The position numbers and the translations under genes are program-made. 64,000 nucleotides of DNA from Auanema rhodensis (Eukaryota; Nematoda; Chromadorea; Rhabditida; Rhabditidae). The notes beneath the pieces were generated by a model. The model saw nothing but the letters and a program-made list of their open reading frames with translations, ran no database searches and was not told the origin of the DNA. Positions 25,243 through 36,800 of this stretch are shown here, piece after piece. Within the stretch, counting starts at the first letter, position 1; every line of letters starts with the position of its first letter. Location of the stretch: NCBI GenBank assembly GCA_964057225.1, contig OZ059894.1:13526131-13590130 (forward strand), written 5' to 3'.

Positions 25243-27389
25243 CTACAACTTTTCTCCGTAGAAGGAATTCTCTAGAACTTTTCCTGGATTCATGATGTTG
25301 TTGGGATCCAAGCATTTCTTCAGCATTTGCATTGTTTTGATAGACCCATAGCCAACTTCTTCTTTCAAATATGAAATCTTGCCCATACCTACACCATGCT
25401 CACCCGTACAAGTTCCATTGAACTGTAAGGCTCTTCTAAATACATAATATTTGAACAAGTATCATTAAAACATTAAAAATACCTAACTAATCTATTTGAA
25501 AATGCTAATACTTCTGGTAGCTCAGCTTCTTTGTCAACAATTGGAATAATTACATGGAAATTGCCATCACCGACATGACCGACAATGGACCCTTAAGAAT
25601 AGCATTGTAATCGAGTTCAATACCGTTTCGGCGCAAACGTCGATTAGTGTCTTAATTCATTTTCATTTTCTAATAATTCAACATGCACATGCGGTTGCAT
25701 TCTATGATGTCTGTAAACGATTTGCTTAGACTAATTTGAATTTGTTTTGCAGAGTTACGTCGCATGCTATTGAAAAAAAATGTTTTTAGTTAACCTACCA
25801 ACAAGTTTCGAATTCATCAAATCCTCTTTCGTCAATGTTACTACATCAGCAAGTTTGGAAATAGGAACACATACATCAGTTGTAAAGCCCCAAAAAATAT
25901 TAGATTACATAGACTACAAGAATAGGAAATTACCCTTGAACCTTTCCTTAAAGACAAAGTTGCATAATAAGCATTATGTCGGGCTTTCCAAAGTTTATCA
26001 ATATCACTCTCACTATCTGATTTAGTGAAAACATGGGCTTCGTTGTTACAACAAATGCTTTCTTAAAAATAATTGTTTAAAAAAATAAACAAGGAAATAA
26101 AACTTGTTAATTCCATTTGAGAAACAGTTTCTTCTTCAGTAAAGCCATGAAACTCTAGAAAAAGTGTAGGAAGTTCTTCCAATGTCAGCTTGCTGTATGA
26201 GTTACAGGCAGCAATTTGCACATCATCTAGTAGCTCTAAATTTGGAAAAAATAAAACGTTGGATTTTCTAATAACCAATTCGAGCGATAGGTATTCCACA
26301 TTGAATAACTTCCATTACAGCTCTCACAGCATTATGTATAGATTGAAAGGATGTGACAGCAACAGACCGAGACGGTGGCAAAGGATGAAGCCTTAAAATT
26401 AAATTCCAAATTAACAAGGAAATAAAAAACAACTTTAAAGTACATTCCGTGATAATTCCCAATGTTCCTTCAGAACCAACAAATAAATCTGTTAAATTAT
26501 ATCCAGCGGATGACTTTCTAAAGTTTTACAAGGGAAATGATTTCCATGATCAGAATTACGGTGAACATTTATCCTTCCCCCTTGTGTGCACAATAGTACC
26601 ATCAGGCATTACAATTTCTAAATTTCTAACATTCTCCTTCATGGTTCCTATAAACCATAACAAATAGATAAAAAAACAAATTCTTTATACCATAACGAAT
26701 GGCATTAGTTCCACTGGCCCCAGTAGCTACCATACCACATAAAGAAGCGTCAGCACCAGGATCCAAAAGATATAATTGAATAGAATACTAATTCGTATTA
26801 CTTCTTACCAACAGGAAAAAATAAACCTTTATGTCTGAGAAAGTTATTCAAAAATGATCTTGTTACCGAAGGTCTTACGGAAACTATAGAATCTTCAACG
26901 GAGAGATTAGTTATCTCTCCTTCAAGATGTGTTAAAGAAATACTGATTCCTTTCTGAATGTATATATAATACAACAAATTCAGAACATCAAACTTTTATG
27001 TGAAGTATTCCTCCTTCAAGACCCGTACCTGTACCAACAGGAATAACGGGAAGCCTCTGCTCATTACAGAATTTCATAATGTCGGAAAGTTCATTAACTG
27101 AATGTGGTGTTAAAACAAATTCAGGTTCTAGTCCTCTATAATATATTGTATAAAATTAAATTTCTACTTATTTCCGACTCAAAATGGCCTTCATCTCTTA
27201 TATATTGCTGTTTTTGTGAGGATATGGATATAACATTGGATGTCCCAACTATGCTTTCCAATGTTTTAGCCAATTTATCAGAAGAAACAAATCTTTTTCC
27301 CTCAAAACTTTATTATTAAAAAACATCAAAACTTAATACCTTACATAATTAAGCTTGGTCAAGCTTTTAAGAATTACATTATGAAACAT
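25243..27389 (-). CDS. LDHD: Probable mitochondrial D-lactate dehydrogenase (FAD-linked)
   Basis: Oxidises D-lactate and related D-2-hydroxyacids to oxoacids with FAD in mitochondria. Thirteen exons, high to low: 27389-27345, 27300-27168, 27133-26994, 26953-26809, 26762-26691, 26647-26560, 26517-26434, 26391-26276, 26235-26104, 26061-25934, 25889-25799, 25591-25483, 25435-25243; 491 residues against about 507 in human LDHD. The N-terminus is basic with no acidic residues, as for mitochondrial import. FAD-binding motifs [19 protein letters not shown] and [14 protein letters not shown], then GSEGTLG, the metal-site HVGDGNFH and the C-terminal [13 protein letters not shown] are all present. The ATG follows ATTTAG by two bases. 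Two introns (26763-26808 and 25890-25933) end in GG rather than AG although the frame requires those joins; see findings. Downstream member of a three-gene same-strand cluster. Confidence 0.88.
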
Positions 27390-27564
27390 ACCTAAATATC
27401 ATTCATAGAAACACATATTATTATGTCCTTGTTATAGAAATAATAACAATTGAATATACATATACAAATAATAATGATATATCATATCACCTCATAAAAG
27501 ATTTATTGAAAACATAACAAAAAAACAAATTTTGAGAACATCAAACAATTATATATTTACATCA

Positions 27565-28655
27565 TTAACTTGGTATTATTATGTTAATCGATACAATAAG
27601 AGCATTTTTGGAATAACAAAGCTTACTTTTCACTGTTTTAGGATCTAACATGTGAGGAACACAGAAATCGTATAAGCTTTTCCGATTATCTAATAATAAC
27701 ACTACCCTATTCTCTCCAACTTGAAGACGTAATCTAAATTTTAACAAATATGTTACATTTCAGAATCTCACAACTGTACCTAGTTCCATTTTCAACTGGA
27801 GGAGAAACATCTGCTAGAGAGAGGTTGAACTCCATTCGTTGTCCTTTGAATAATCTAGCAGTAACACCCACAATAGCTTTTTCAGGTGAAAGCGGATTCT
27901 GTAACTATTTGATTCAGTTATACAGCCAAATCTGAACATACCGGCTCAGATTTGACGCCATCTCGAGACACAGTATTGCTTTCACATTCATAAACAACAT
28001 GCTTTTCGGGGTTTTTGTTAAGTTTCATGGGGGAAATCGTCCCCATGCTTCTTCTATTAATAAGAATAATTGCAGCATTTGGATCTAACTTGATAGTATG
28101 CTGAAAATTAAGAAAGATTTAGCTATTGATATAGTACGCGCTCACTTTGTTTTCTATAGCTTCACATAATAAGAGCGTAATAAAATGTCTAAAAAAATCT
28201 GATTTTGATTGATCCAATCTTAATTCATATAAATGAGTATTGAGAAGCACATCAATCTTGAATAGAATTTCTTATTTATAAGTATTTCCTAATTAGATAT
28301 ACCTTCAGGCAATCTTCTTGTTTATTATCAGTAACGCATTCTACCTCACCGACACAAACCGGAACACGGTAACTATAATCACCCGAATCTAGACGTGAGG
28401 CAAGAGTATCCTAATATGTAAACTTTGAAGAAAATCAAAAAATGATAAGTACCTCATCGAGATCTTCCATCGGAGGTGGAATTTTATTTGAATGGCACAA
28501 GTTGATGAAACATTTTCTTTTGGTTTCACCGTCAAGCTCATTTACAACAACCTTAAATATTCAGTAACTTCTCATTTTAATAAACGCTTCACTTCTTTGA
28601 ACTTTATAACATATCCAGGAGTTGGATAAACCGTCCAAGTATCAATGTTATCCAT
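27565..28655 (-). CDS. PIH1D1: PIH1 domain-containing protein 1-like (R2TP complex adaptor)
   Basis: Adaptor of the R2TP/HSP90 co-chaperone complex that helps assemble PIKK kinases, RNA polymerases and snoRNPs in cytoplasm and nucleus (family knowledge). Seven exons, high to low: 28655-28593, 28551-28453, 28410-28303, 28256-28146, 28100-27942, 27898-27780, 27733-27565; 275 residues, close to the 290 of human. The PIH domain shows PTPGYVIK, KCFINLCHSNKIPPP, YSYRVPVCVGE, DVLLNTHLYEL and the family signature RRSMGTISP. The C-terminal part (RLRLQVGENRVVLLLDNR) matches the CS-like half. The ATG lies two bases after TTTTTATAG, a likely trans-splice acceptor. Stop is 176 bases before the LDHD start and start is 343 bases after the YIPF5 stop, same strand. 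Confidence 0.85.
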
Positions 28656-28997
28656 GTTCTATAAAAACGGTTTTATTCATAAAACTTAATTTGAGAAACA
28701 AATAAGTTTTTATATATAGTAAATCGAGAAATTCTTCAACCAGAAGCAGTTTTACGCAATAGTACGTAACTGATTTGAATGAGAAATAATTTACGTTTTG
28801 ACAACTTCAAATTCAAAAAAAGAGAAAAATGTTTTTTATACTATTTTTCAGTAATATTTCGAGTAAACGATAACATGGAAGATCACGCAGGCAAATAATT
28901 ACAGTTTATTTCGCAAGCCCACACAGTTTATCGCCACCAACAATAAAAGTCGTAAAACATCCCAAATTTGATATGCTATGAATAAATTAATTTTTTT

Positions 28998-30060
28998 TTA
29001 AAAGATAGCAAGTAAGGCAAAAACAGAGTATAATAGAACACAAGGATAAGCAACAAGAATTCTTTGCTGATGCATAGATAGAGCTATAACAAATAATTTT
29101 GAACTTGATGAGCTGCACCATAGTACAGCCAACGCAGATACAGAATAGCCAATAAAACCCTGAAATAATTTCTTCCTTAATTCGAAACTTTCAAGTCTTA
29201 CCTTGAACGATAGCACGGCAGTAAGCATACTAAGAATAGCCATAGGTAGCAAACAGTAACCAAGAACCGAAGCAGTACAAGTAAATGATATATTTTTATC
29301 CGCTGAATTTAAAATTGAACAAAAAATTAAGCACAAATTGTACTTACCTGACATCAAGTTCATTAAAGCATACATTCCAACACATCCTAATCCTCCAATT
29401 CCATAAATATATCCAAAAGTCATTTTGCCATGCAATAACAGAGCAGCACCTAAACAATTATCAAATGAAAGAAACGTTTGCTTAGTTTTACCAAAAAGAA
29501 GACAAAACACCAAAGGACCGGCTAAGTCTTGATCAGCAATTACTTCAGCAGACGCTGTACCCGCAGGGTTAAGTACGGCAACCGTTTTCTCCTCAAATAA
29601 ACATATTGAAAAAATATTTTTTAAAAATATGTACCTTTATGTGGGAAAAATTGATACCCAATTCCTCTAAAAGAGGAGGCTCGTTATCATAATCTTCAGC
29701 ATCTCCACCTATCGGAGCTACAAATTATTTCTATAAGTAAAAAAGAATAATGAAAAAACTACCAGGTGCGGACGGCATGAACATTTTTCCTCCATAACTG
29801 TCACCCCCATATGACTGTTGTTGAGCTGCATAATAATTTTGCTGTTGTACTAAATATGATATAACACATTATTAGAATAAGATCAACATTAGTTGAAATG
29901 ATAATGATTGTGGAGAGAAAAGCTAACCTGGTGCTGCTTGTTGGGCTTGTGAGTAATCAAACTGTTGCCAACTCATGTCAGGTTGAGGTTGGGCAGCTTG
30001 GTTGTTGTCGTACCAAGAGCTTTGTTGTTGTCCATCATCCATCCAATAATTATTTGACAT
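28998..30060 (-). CDS. YIPF5: YIPF5-type Yip1-domain membrane protein
   Basis: Multi-pass protein of the ER-Golgi boundary that binds Rab GTPases and YIF1 and supports COPII-dependent transport (family knowledge). Seven exons, high to low: 30060-29928, 29849-29763, 29717-29635, 29591-29492, 29449-29348, 29302-29202, 29159-28998; 255 residues versus 257 in human. The N-terminus is Q/Y/N-rich; the conserved core starts at PPLLEELGINFSHIK, then DLAGPLVFCLLFG, GKMTFGYIYGIGGLGC, TASVLGYCLLPMAIL and ends LVAYPCVLLYSVFALLAIF, covering about five membrane spans. The ATG is three bases after TTTTTTATAG. First gene of the YIPF5-PIH1D1-LDHD same-strand cluster. Confidence 0.92.
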
Positions 30061-30521
30061 TTCCTATAAAAAATATTAAGAATAATAATGTATACAAAAT
30101 AATACAAACAAAAATTAAAGCGTTCGGGAAGCTTTAGCATAAGTCGCAAAATTCCGCGTCATATTGCGTACGGTAGTCTCGATAATCTAGTTCTATAGGG
30201 CTGGCCATTTGGTTGAGATAGGAAGAGAGATAGAACACTGAGTGACACTAGAATCATACAACATTGTGGCTAAAAAAGAAGTCATTTAAGATGAAAGTTG
30301 AAATGTGGCACAATTAAAAGAAGTAAATAGTTGATTTTGGCAAATGATCAAAATTTTATGAGTCCTGTGAAGATTTATGAAGAAGATTAATAAAAATTCG
30401 AAAAAAAATAGACCATTAAAGGTTTAATCGTTTAATTTAATTAAGTTTATTTTTGAGTATGTTTTAAGGTTTCATGTTTTTGTATTTTGGTTATCTTTTG
30501 GTATACGGTTTTTATTTACAG
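30061..30521. promoter_or_regulatory. Divergent promoter region between YIPF5 and the RBM7-like gene
   Basis: A 461-base gap separates two divergently transcribed housekeeping-type genes, so it probably carries both promoters. The part near 30120-30290 is more GC-rich than most intergenic DNA here. Both genes have an acceptor directly before ATG (ATTTACAG for the plus-strand gene). Confidence 0.5.
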
Positions 30522-31530
30522 ATGGATAATTCATGTCACCGACGTGAAAGAACGATATATGTATCGATGTTACCTGATAATATCACAGATGATGATCTAT
30601 ATCGTTTGTTTCTGAAGGTATATGAATGCTTAGATAACTTAGGGATCTTGCATTATTAGGCTGGACCAATCGAAAAAGTGATTTTCAAGCAGAATGCCGA
30701 TGGCACTCCTCAACATGCTCTGATCGTTTTCCGACGAGTAGAGTCTGTCAAGTATGCGTCCATGAATCTACCAAATTGTTTATCTAGCGATCCTCCACTC
30801 CATATTCGCCCTTTAAAGTAAGTTCTTAAACCACTATTTTTGAATAATTATTTTTAATAGAGAATCTTCCCATCATATGATAGCCTTTGACAATTACCGT
30901 AAACCTTCTCGTGAATCGTTTTCCTTCTCTGAGTCAGGCCATTCAGATGACGATTTTCGAGGCTACAGATTGTGGCATCAGCATCCTCATAATGATTTGA
31001 AACCTATGAATCATTGGAATAATACGTTTGTTTGTTTTCCTAATTTACATTCTTGATTTTTCTCTATTAGTTCCCCGGGTCCTGTTCCTCCTGAAAATGC
31101 TAAGCATCGCCCAAGACCCTTCAATTTATCTCAGCCACATCAGTCAAACAAAGACTTTTGGAAGACTGATAGAAGCAGTAAGTAGTTATGTCGAAGATCG
31201 AACTCGATAGAGCTACTAACCGTTTTGTGTGTAGGAAAAATTGCAGGCTCCTTCCGGAATCCACCGTTTTCTGCTGGGTTGATTGGCCTAGGATCATCCA
31301 GATCTGCTTTTCCACTTTTTTATGATGATTCCTTACAAGGAACAACTTTCAATAAGAAGCATTCAAATGTGGAAAAAATCCAGGAGAGGCTAAATGATAA
31401 CAGCGTAAGAAATTATATTTCTAATTAAATTCTGATAAAAAAGTTTCAGCGCAGTGATGTCCCACACATGGCTCCCTCTTTGTCTTTCTCTGATGTTGAT
31501 CGATATTATTCCTTTTCTGAAGTAAGTTAA
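30522..31530 (+). CDS. RBM7: RBM7-like RNA-binding protein (single N-terminal RRM)
   Basis: Six exons (30522-30617, 30660-30817, 30861-31025, 31071-31177, 31247-31404, 31450-31530) give 254 residues, near the 266 of human RBM7. The RRM occupies about residues 6-85: RNP2-like RTIYVSMLP, then AGPIEKVIFK, RNP1-like HALIVFRRVES and AMNLPN-like ASMNLPN. The remainder is low-complexity with S, H, F and Y (SFSFSESGHSDDDFRGY; PPFSAGLIGLG). RBM7 is the RNA-binding subunit of the nuclear exosome targeting complex; that role is inferred from the architecture, and RBM11 or another single-RRM protein is possible. ATG is placed right after ATTTACAG. The last exon could end at GTAAGT instead of reading VS and stop. 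Confidence 0.68.
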
Positions 31531-32039
31531 CAGTGCATTATGCTTTAACAGGAGAGTTGTAGACCAAAAGAGAGCCCAATAACAATAAATATTATACGAA
31601 TTGGGCAAGTTATCAAGGTTTCGGTTTCTGAACTTGTTGATTCTGTCTTTATAGTCATATATTAACATGACTACAAGTTGAGAAGATTTGTTTGAAATAT
31701 TTTATTCATGACATCTCCATTCCAAACTGAATTATAATCCACTTAGTGAATCTGTTAGTGACCTTTTCTAACCTTCGACATGTTTTATCTCAGAGATTTT
31801 AAATTTTGTATGTATTAGCTTCTGTTTTACTCTCAGGAAGCTATTTTGATCTTATGTTGGATAGTTTTGTTATTTGTTTGTTGTTTCAATAGAGTTGTTG
31901 CTATCTATCTGTTCCATGATGGTCGTTCTCAAGTCTATGTAAGAAGTTCTGTATATAGCTTGATTGTTCTCTTGTTATATGTTTGAATCATAAACTGTTG
32001 CGTTCTTATTTATTTTTATAATTTAACTTTATTTATGAT
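31531..32039. other. Gap between convergent RBM7-like and Kv genes
   Basis: Probably the 3' untranslated region of the RBM7-like transcript. A plus-strand fragment near 31893-31940 (VVAIYLFHDGRSQVY) is open but does not join the last exon in a supported frame. Confidence 0.45.
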
Positions 32040-33830
32040 CTAAGCAATGGAGTTGGGATTTCTGATTGTGTTTGCTCTCCGTCTCCTTGTTGGGAATCTC
32101 TTGAGCAAGTAGTTATTGGCGGCTGCAGACATTTGGGCTATAAAGAAAATTATAAGTAAGATGTATGACGTCTTTCTGAGCAAAAGCAACATTTCAACAA
32201 AACATTTAAGGGGGAATGTGAAAAGGTAATGTACAGCTAATAATTGTGAAAAATGTATTTATGCAAATAACTAGCCACATTGATTTCTAGCTAAAATCTT
32301 ACCAATTAAGGTGCGAATCATAATCTGGAAGTGAATATTTCTACATAGAAAGATTGGAAGAGAAAGTATTTGTTTAATGCAAAATGTTATGAAAAAGTTC
32401 GAGAAACCTTGTTGTATCTGTTCGCTTTCAATAGCTTTTTGTTGAGCACTAGCGAATTTTTCAACAATCATCGAGATAGGAAAGGCGAGAACAATTATGC
32501 CACAAATAGAAGTTGCTGTTGCAACCAGCTTTCCACCTAAAAACATATATATTTTCCCAACAAAAAAAGAAATTTACAAGTTGTAACAGGTTTTGCATCT
32601 CCATAGCCTACTGTAGCCATCGTTACACTGAAATAGCATATCAAATTGCACATAATGAGTTTGTTTGACTTACACACACCACCAGCATCCTGCTGGTATA
32701 CTGTAAAAATCAGTGTAAGGTTCATCCTTCTCCAAGTAGTACATGATAGTCGAGAAGAATATGATACCGGTTACAAGAAACATGCTGAGCATAGAAAGTT
32801 CTGTTATTGAAGATTTGAGCGTGTGACCAAAAGTCTTAAAAAAAATTTTATTAGAAAAAATAAAAGTTTTGAAAAGCATCTGTTTTGACAGTGTACAACC
32901 GCTCAATGTAAGTTAAAATATGAAAATGATTTTATAGCATGTTACTTAGAGATTACTTCTTATTTGAGTGAATGAAACAAAAAATATTCATTCTTTATTA
33001 TTTTTCATTTTTCATCTTTTTAAACATATTTATTAATGTTTTACCTGTAAGCTTGTACTATAACGTGCTAATTTGAACACTCGAGCCATTCGTAGAACGC
33101 GAAGTACTCGTACTACCAGCATAGCACCTAAAAGAATTATTGAAAAAAATGAATAATAATAATATTTTTTTTTAGTTAAAACAGTTATATTTATATATGT
33201 TGTATATAAATAGGCATTCCAATCAGGGAATCATATCAAGAAATCATATTAGTTTATTATAAACTAAACTAGAACTCTTTCTTGCCATATTCGGTGTTAT
33301 TGATTTCGGTTTCAAGAAAAGAATATACACAATATTTTATTTGCATGATTAAAAAAATTTTTTAAATTCTGAATCAGCAATGACTTCTGGAAACCGATTT
33401 TTATAAACATGCATAGTTAGAATTACAGTTAGCAAAGCATACGAATGTGGAAAATGAAGCAAAAGCTTGGCTCAATACTTTGCCAGAACATATACGATAA
33501 TTGAAGTCAAATCTCAATCTGATTCATGGTTTAATCTTGCAATAACAAATGAATGAATTTCCTCAAACACCTTAAGAACAACCATATTTCCATCAGATGA
33601 GGTGCAAACTATATAAAATCTGTTGGTAACAAAACACCATTTACAATATTAAAGCAAGCTGGGGTTATGTTGTGGTTTGCTAGCAAGGGAAAATCAGTAA
33701 ATTTGAAGCGAGCATTGAATGAACTTGAAATGAAGTGTAAAATGGATCAGTGATCATGATTTTGATTTAATAATAAAATTAAAAGTGTTTTAACAATACA
33801 AAGTCACATAAAATTATAACTTTATAAATA

Positions 33831-33890
<60 letters not shown>

Positions 33891-36800
33891 ATTATATATG
33901 TAAATATATATATATTTATTTATTTTTAAAAAAAGATATATATTTATGTATATATATTTAGAATTACCCATCCATGTTTGTGCTTTACGCCCTATGTCTT
34001 CTCCTGAAATAGTGGCAGCCTCATAAGGAGTGGTGAAACAATTATAAGCGAAATCGTTTATAATTATTATTAATTTGAAATTAGAATTAAGATTGATTAC
34101 TATATTAAGTATAAACAAAATAAAAATTATTGCTCTTGGATTGATAATCAAGAAATAACTAATACTATTACTACTACTACTACTACTAGATAATTATTAA
34201 TTAAATTAAAAATAAATAATATAATGCTAACTAGAAAGAAAAATAATTTTGTTAAAAAAACTTTAAAAAAAGAATAAGACGATTCGAAACAATGATGCAA
34301 AAACATAATCTTTCTTGTTTTGATATAACACAGAATGAAGTCCTCATACCTGTAAGTTCTTTGAATCGCGATTCGATACCGAAGAGTGGTAAACATAGTT
34401 CCAAATAAAAAGGTAAAATGGTTAGCATATCAATTATATTCAAAGTTTTCTTAATAAATTCCATTTTTTTCGGATATATAGCAAACCTGTAATGAGTTAA
34501 ATTCACCTTATTACCTTTTGTTTTATAAATTCACCTCAAGATATATTCAAAGGTAAACCAAGCAATACAAACATATTCAATGACAACAAGCGTAAATGAA
34601 GGATTATCTGTTGGACGATACACAAATGTAGAAGGATTTTGGCTATTCACATCAGAATTTTGAAATTTACTCTGAAAATGTTCGGCTTAAATTTAAGAAA
34701 AATAGAAATTCTTACTTCACTTCCTTTTTTTGCATGCATCATATGATAAAATGAAGCGTTTGAAGAGTCTTCTTGAAATTCTGGCATAGATCCAAGGATG
34801 AGACCTATATATTATAAATATTTAATTAATTAAATTAAATATTAATAAGAAATAATACCAATGACACTAGTGAAAACAAATACAACTGATAGGAGAGCGA
34901 AGATCGCTGCAGAATAAGATGATTGTGGATCTTCAAGAAATCGCCAAGTAGCTAAACGGAAGGAAGGCAAAATTTTCTAGAAAAATTGAAATTTTAATTT
35001 CAAAAATAAATTATTGTCAAATACAATTCCATCGAAATCAGTAACATAATCTTCTTCAGCAGAGAGATGTTGTTGATGTTTCTGTTTAGTCGAAGTAGTT
35101 CCATCATTTGGAAGAGCACAGCAAGCTGAGAGCTGAATAAGAAGAATCTCGTTGACATCAAAAATTGAATTTTCAAGTACTTTCATATATGGATAGATTA
35201 AATTAGAAATAACCTACATATTCAGTTCCAATTCGCCAAAAAAGTAATTCTTCTTTAAACCGTTCAACGCATACATTATGTGGTTTATGTAAACTTCCTA
35301 AAATAATATTCATAGTCTTTCTTTCCTTGAAAATGGAAATTTTTCTGGAAAGTAAACATTAAATTTTAAAACCTGTTGCAAAGAAGTCCATAATATGTTC
35401 AGCCAATCTTGTATTTCTTTCCATATAATATTCTTCCGTAGATTCATCATATCCATCCACAATAGCTAACCTAAAATAATAATAATTAAGTTAAATATAA
35501 TAATAATATATAAAATATATAATAAAAGTTCTAGTTAATAAATATAATTAACCTTTGTTCATGATTTGATTCCACTATATCATGCATCAGTGTTCTATCT
35601 GGAGTATGTAATTCAGTTCTGACACAATATGATTTTCCTCCAATATTCATACGAATATACATATCATTCATACCACCACTGCCACCGCCATCTTTAATTA
35701 TTAAAATTTCAGAACAAAAATTTATTTTTTATAAATTACCTTGGTCTTCTGTATATTTCATTAAAGCTGCTGCTCGAAATTGTACACGACGATTCAGCAT
35801 ATTCTCTTCATTTTCTTTGCCAACTCGCTAAAAAGGACATACAAAAGTAAGAAAAGAAAGTATTATTTTCATTATAAACCATACTTCTACCTTTTCATCA
35901 TTTTATTTTATTTTGTGTTTTGAAAATTTTCAATCAATTCATATGATTTGTCTAAAAAAGTTTCAGAAGTTCAAAACTAGTTGATGCATCTTATTTGCTA
36001 CAAGGGAATGCTTCAAAATGCCATCAAATATAGCATGTGACCTATTTAGAAAATTTGAGAAGAAAAAGTTTAAAATGGAAGGAAATGTGATGATGAGAAT
36101 CGGATGAAAAAATAGATTCTTTTATTTTTTTTAGAATCATATATCTAAATACAGATTTAGTTATAGTATAGAGATATTCCAATATAGTAATAAAGGTCAA
36201 GTAAACTTTCCGAGAAAAGAAGTTGTTTTTCATTTCTATTTTTCTTCCTAACATAGAAAATTTTCGAATACCTCAGCTGCACGTCTGAATGATAACCGCA
36301 AAGCCATCAGACCATAGAATTGGAAACGTCAAAGACGTATTGAATTTCAAGTTTAATTTTGAAAGGATTGAAGATCTCAGAGTAATAGCAATGATTGGAA
36401 CTAATCGAAAGTAGCAGAATTAGGGCTAGCTGAACGATAAGATATGAAAAGGGATGGTCGTCGATGAAGCAGCCTTATAGAATATTCTGAATACTTCAGA
36501 GTGAGCTCAGTTCGAGATTAAGATAGAGAATCAGATTCGTAGCGCCAATTTCGTTACTTCTGATTATTGAGATCTTGAAGCATAAGATTTTGAGTAGGAA
36601 AAAGGTTTAGGGAGGAAAGAGAATTGATGAGGATAGACTACGTCGGATGTATCGTCAGATTGCATTGGCTAAGCTAAAGTGTGAAGTGCGTAAAGAACAA
36701 GGGATGTGAAGATAATGTAGAAGTGAAAGGTTTTTAGGGAGGAACAAGGACAATGAATGGGAAATAAGAGGAGAAAACTGATTATTATGATCGCTTCGTG

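Noticed and set aside
31231-31246. Use of the GTGTGTAG acceptor at 31233 in the RBM7-like gene
   Set aside because: It gives an early stop in the required phase; the ATTGCAG acceptor 13 bases on keeps the frame open and was used.
32071-32153. Plus-strand coding-like frame (CVCSPSPCWESLEQVVIGG)
   Set aside because: The minus strand over the same bases is the phase-matched last exon of Kv channel A with a TTTCTTTATAG acceptor, so the plus reading is its shadow.
33834-34151. 105-codon minus-strand frame
   Set aside because: Half of it is an I/Y translation of a TA microsatellite; only the 36-base Kv exon within it, in another frame, is real.
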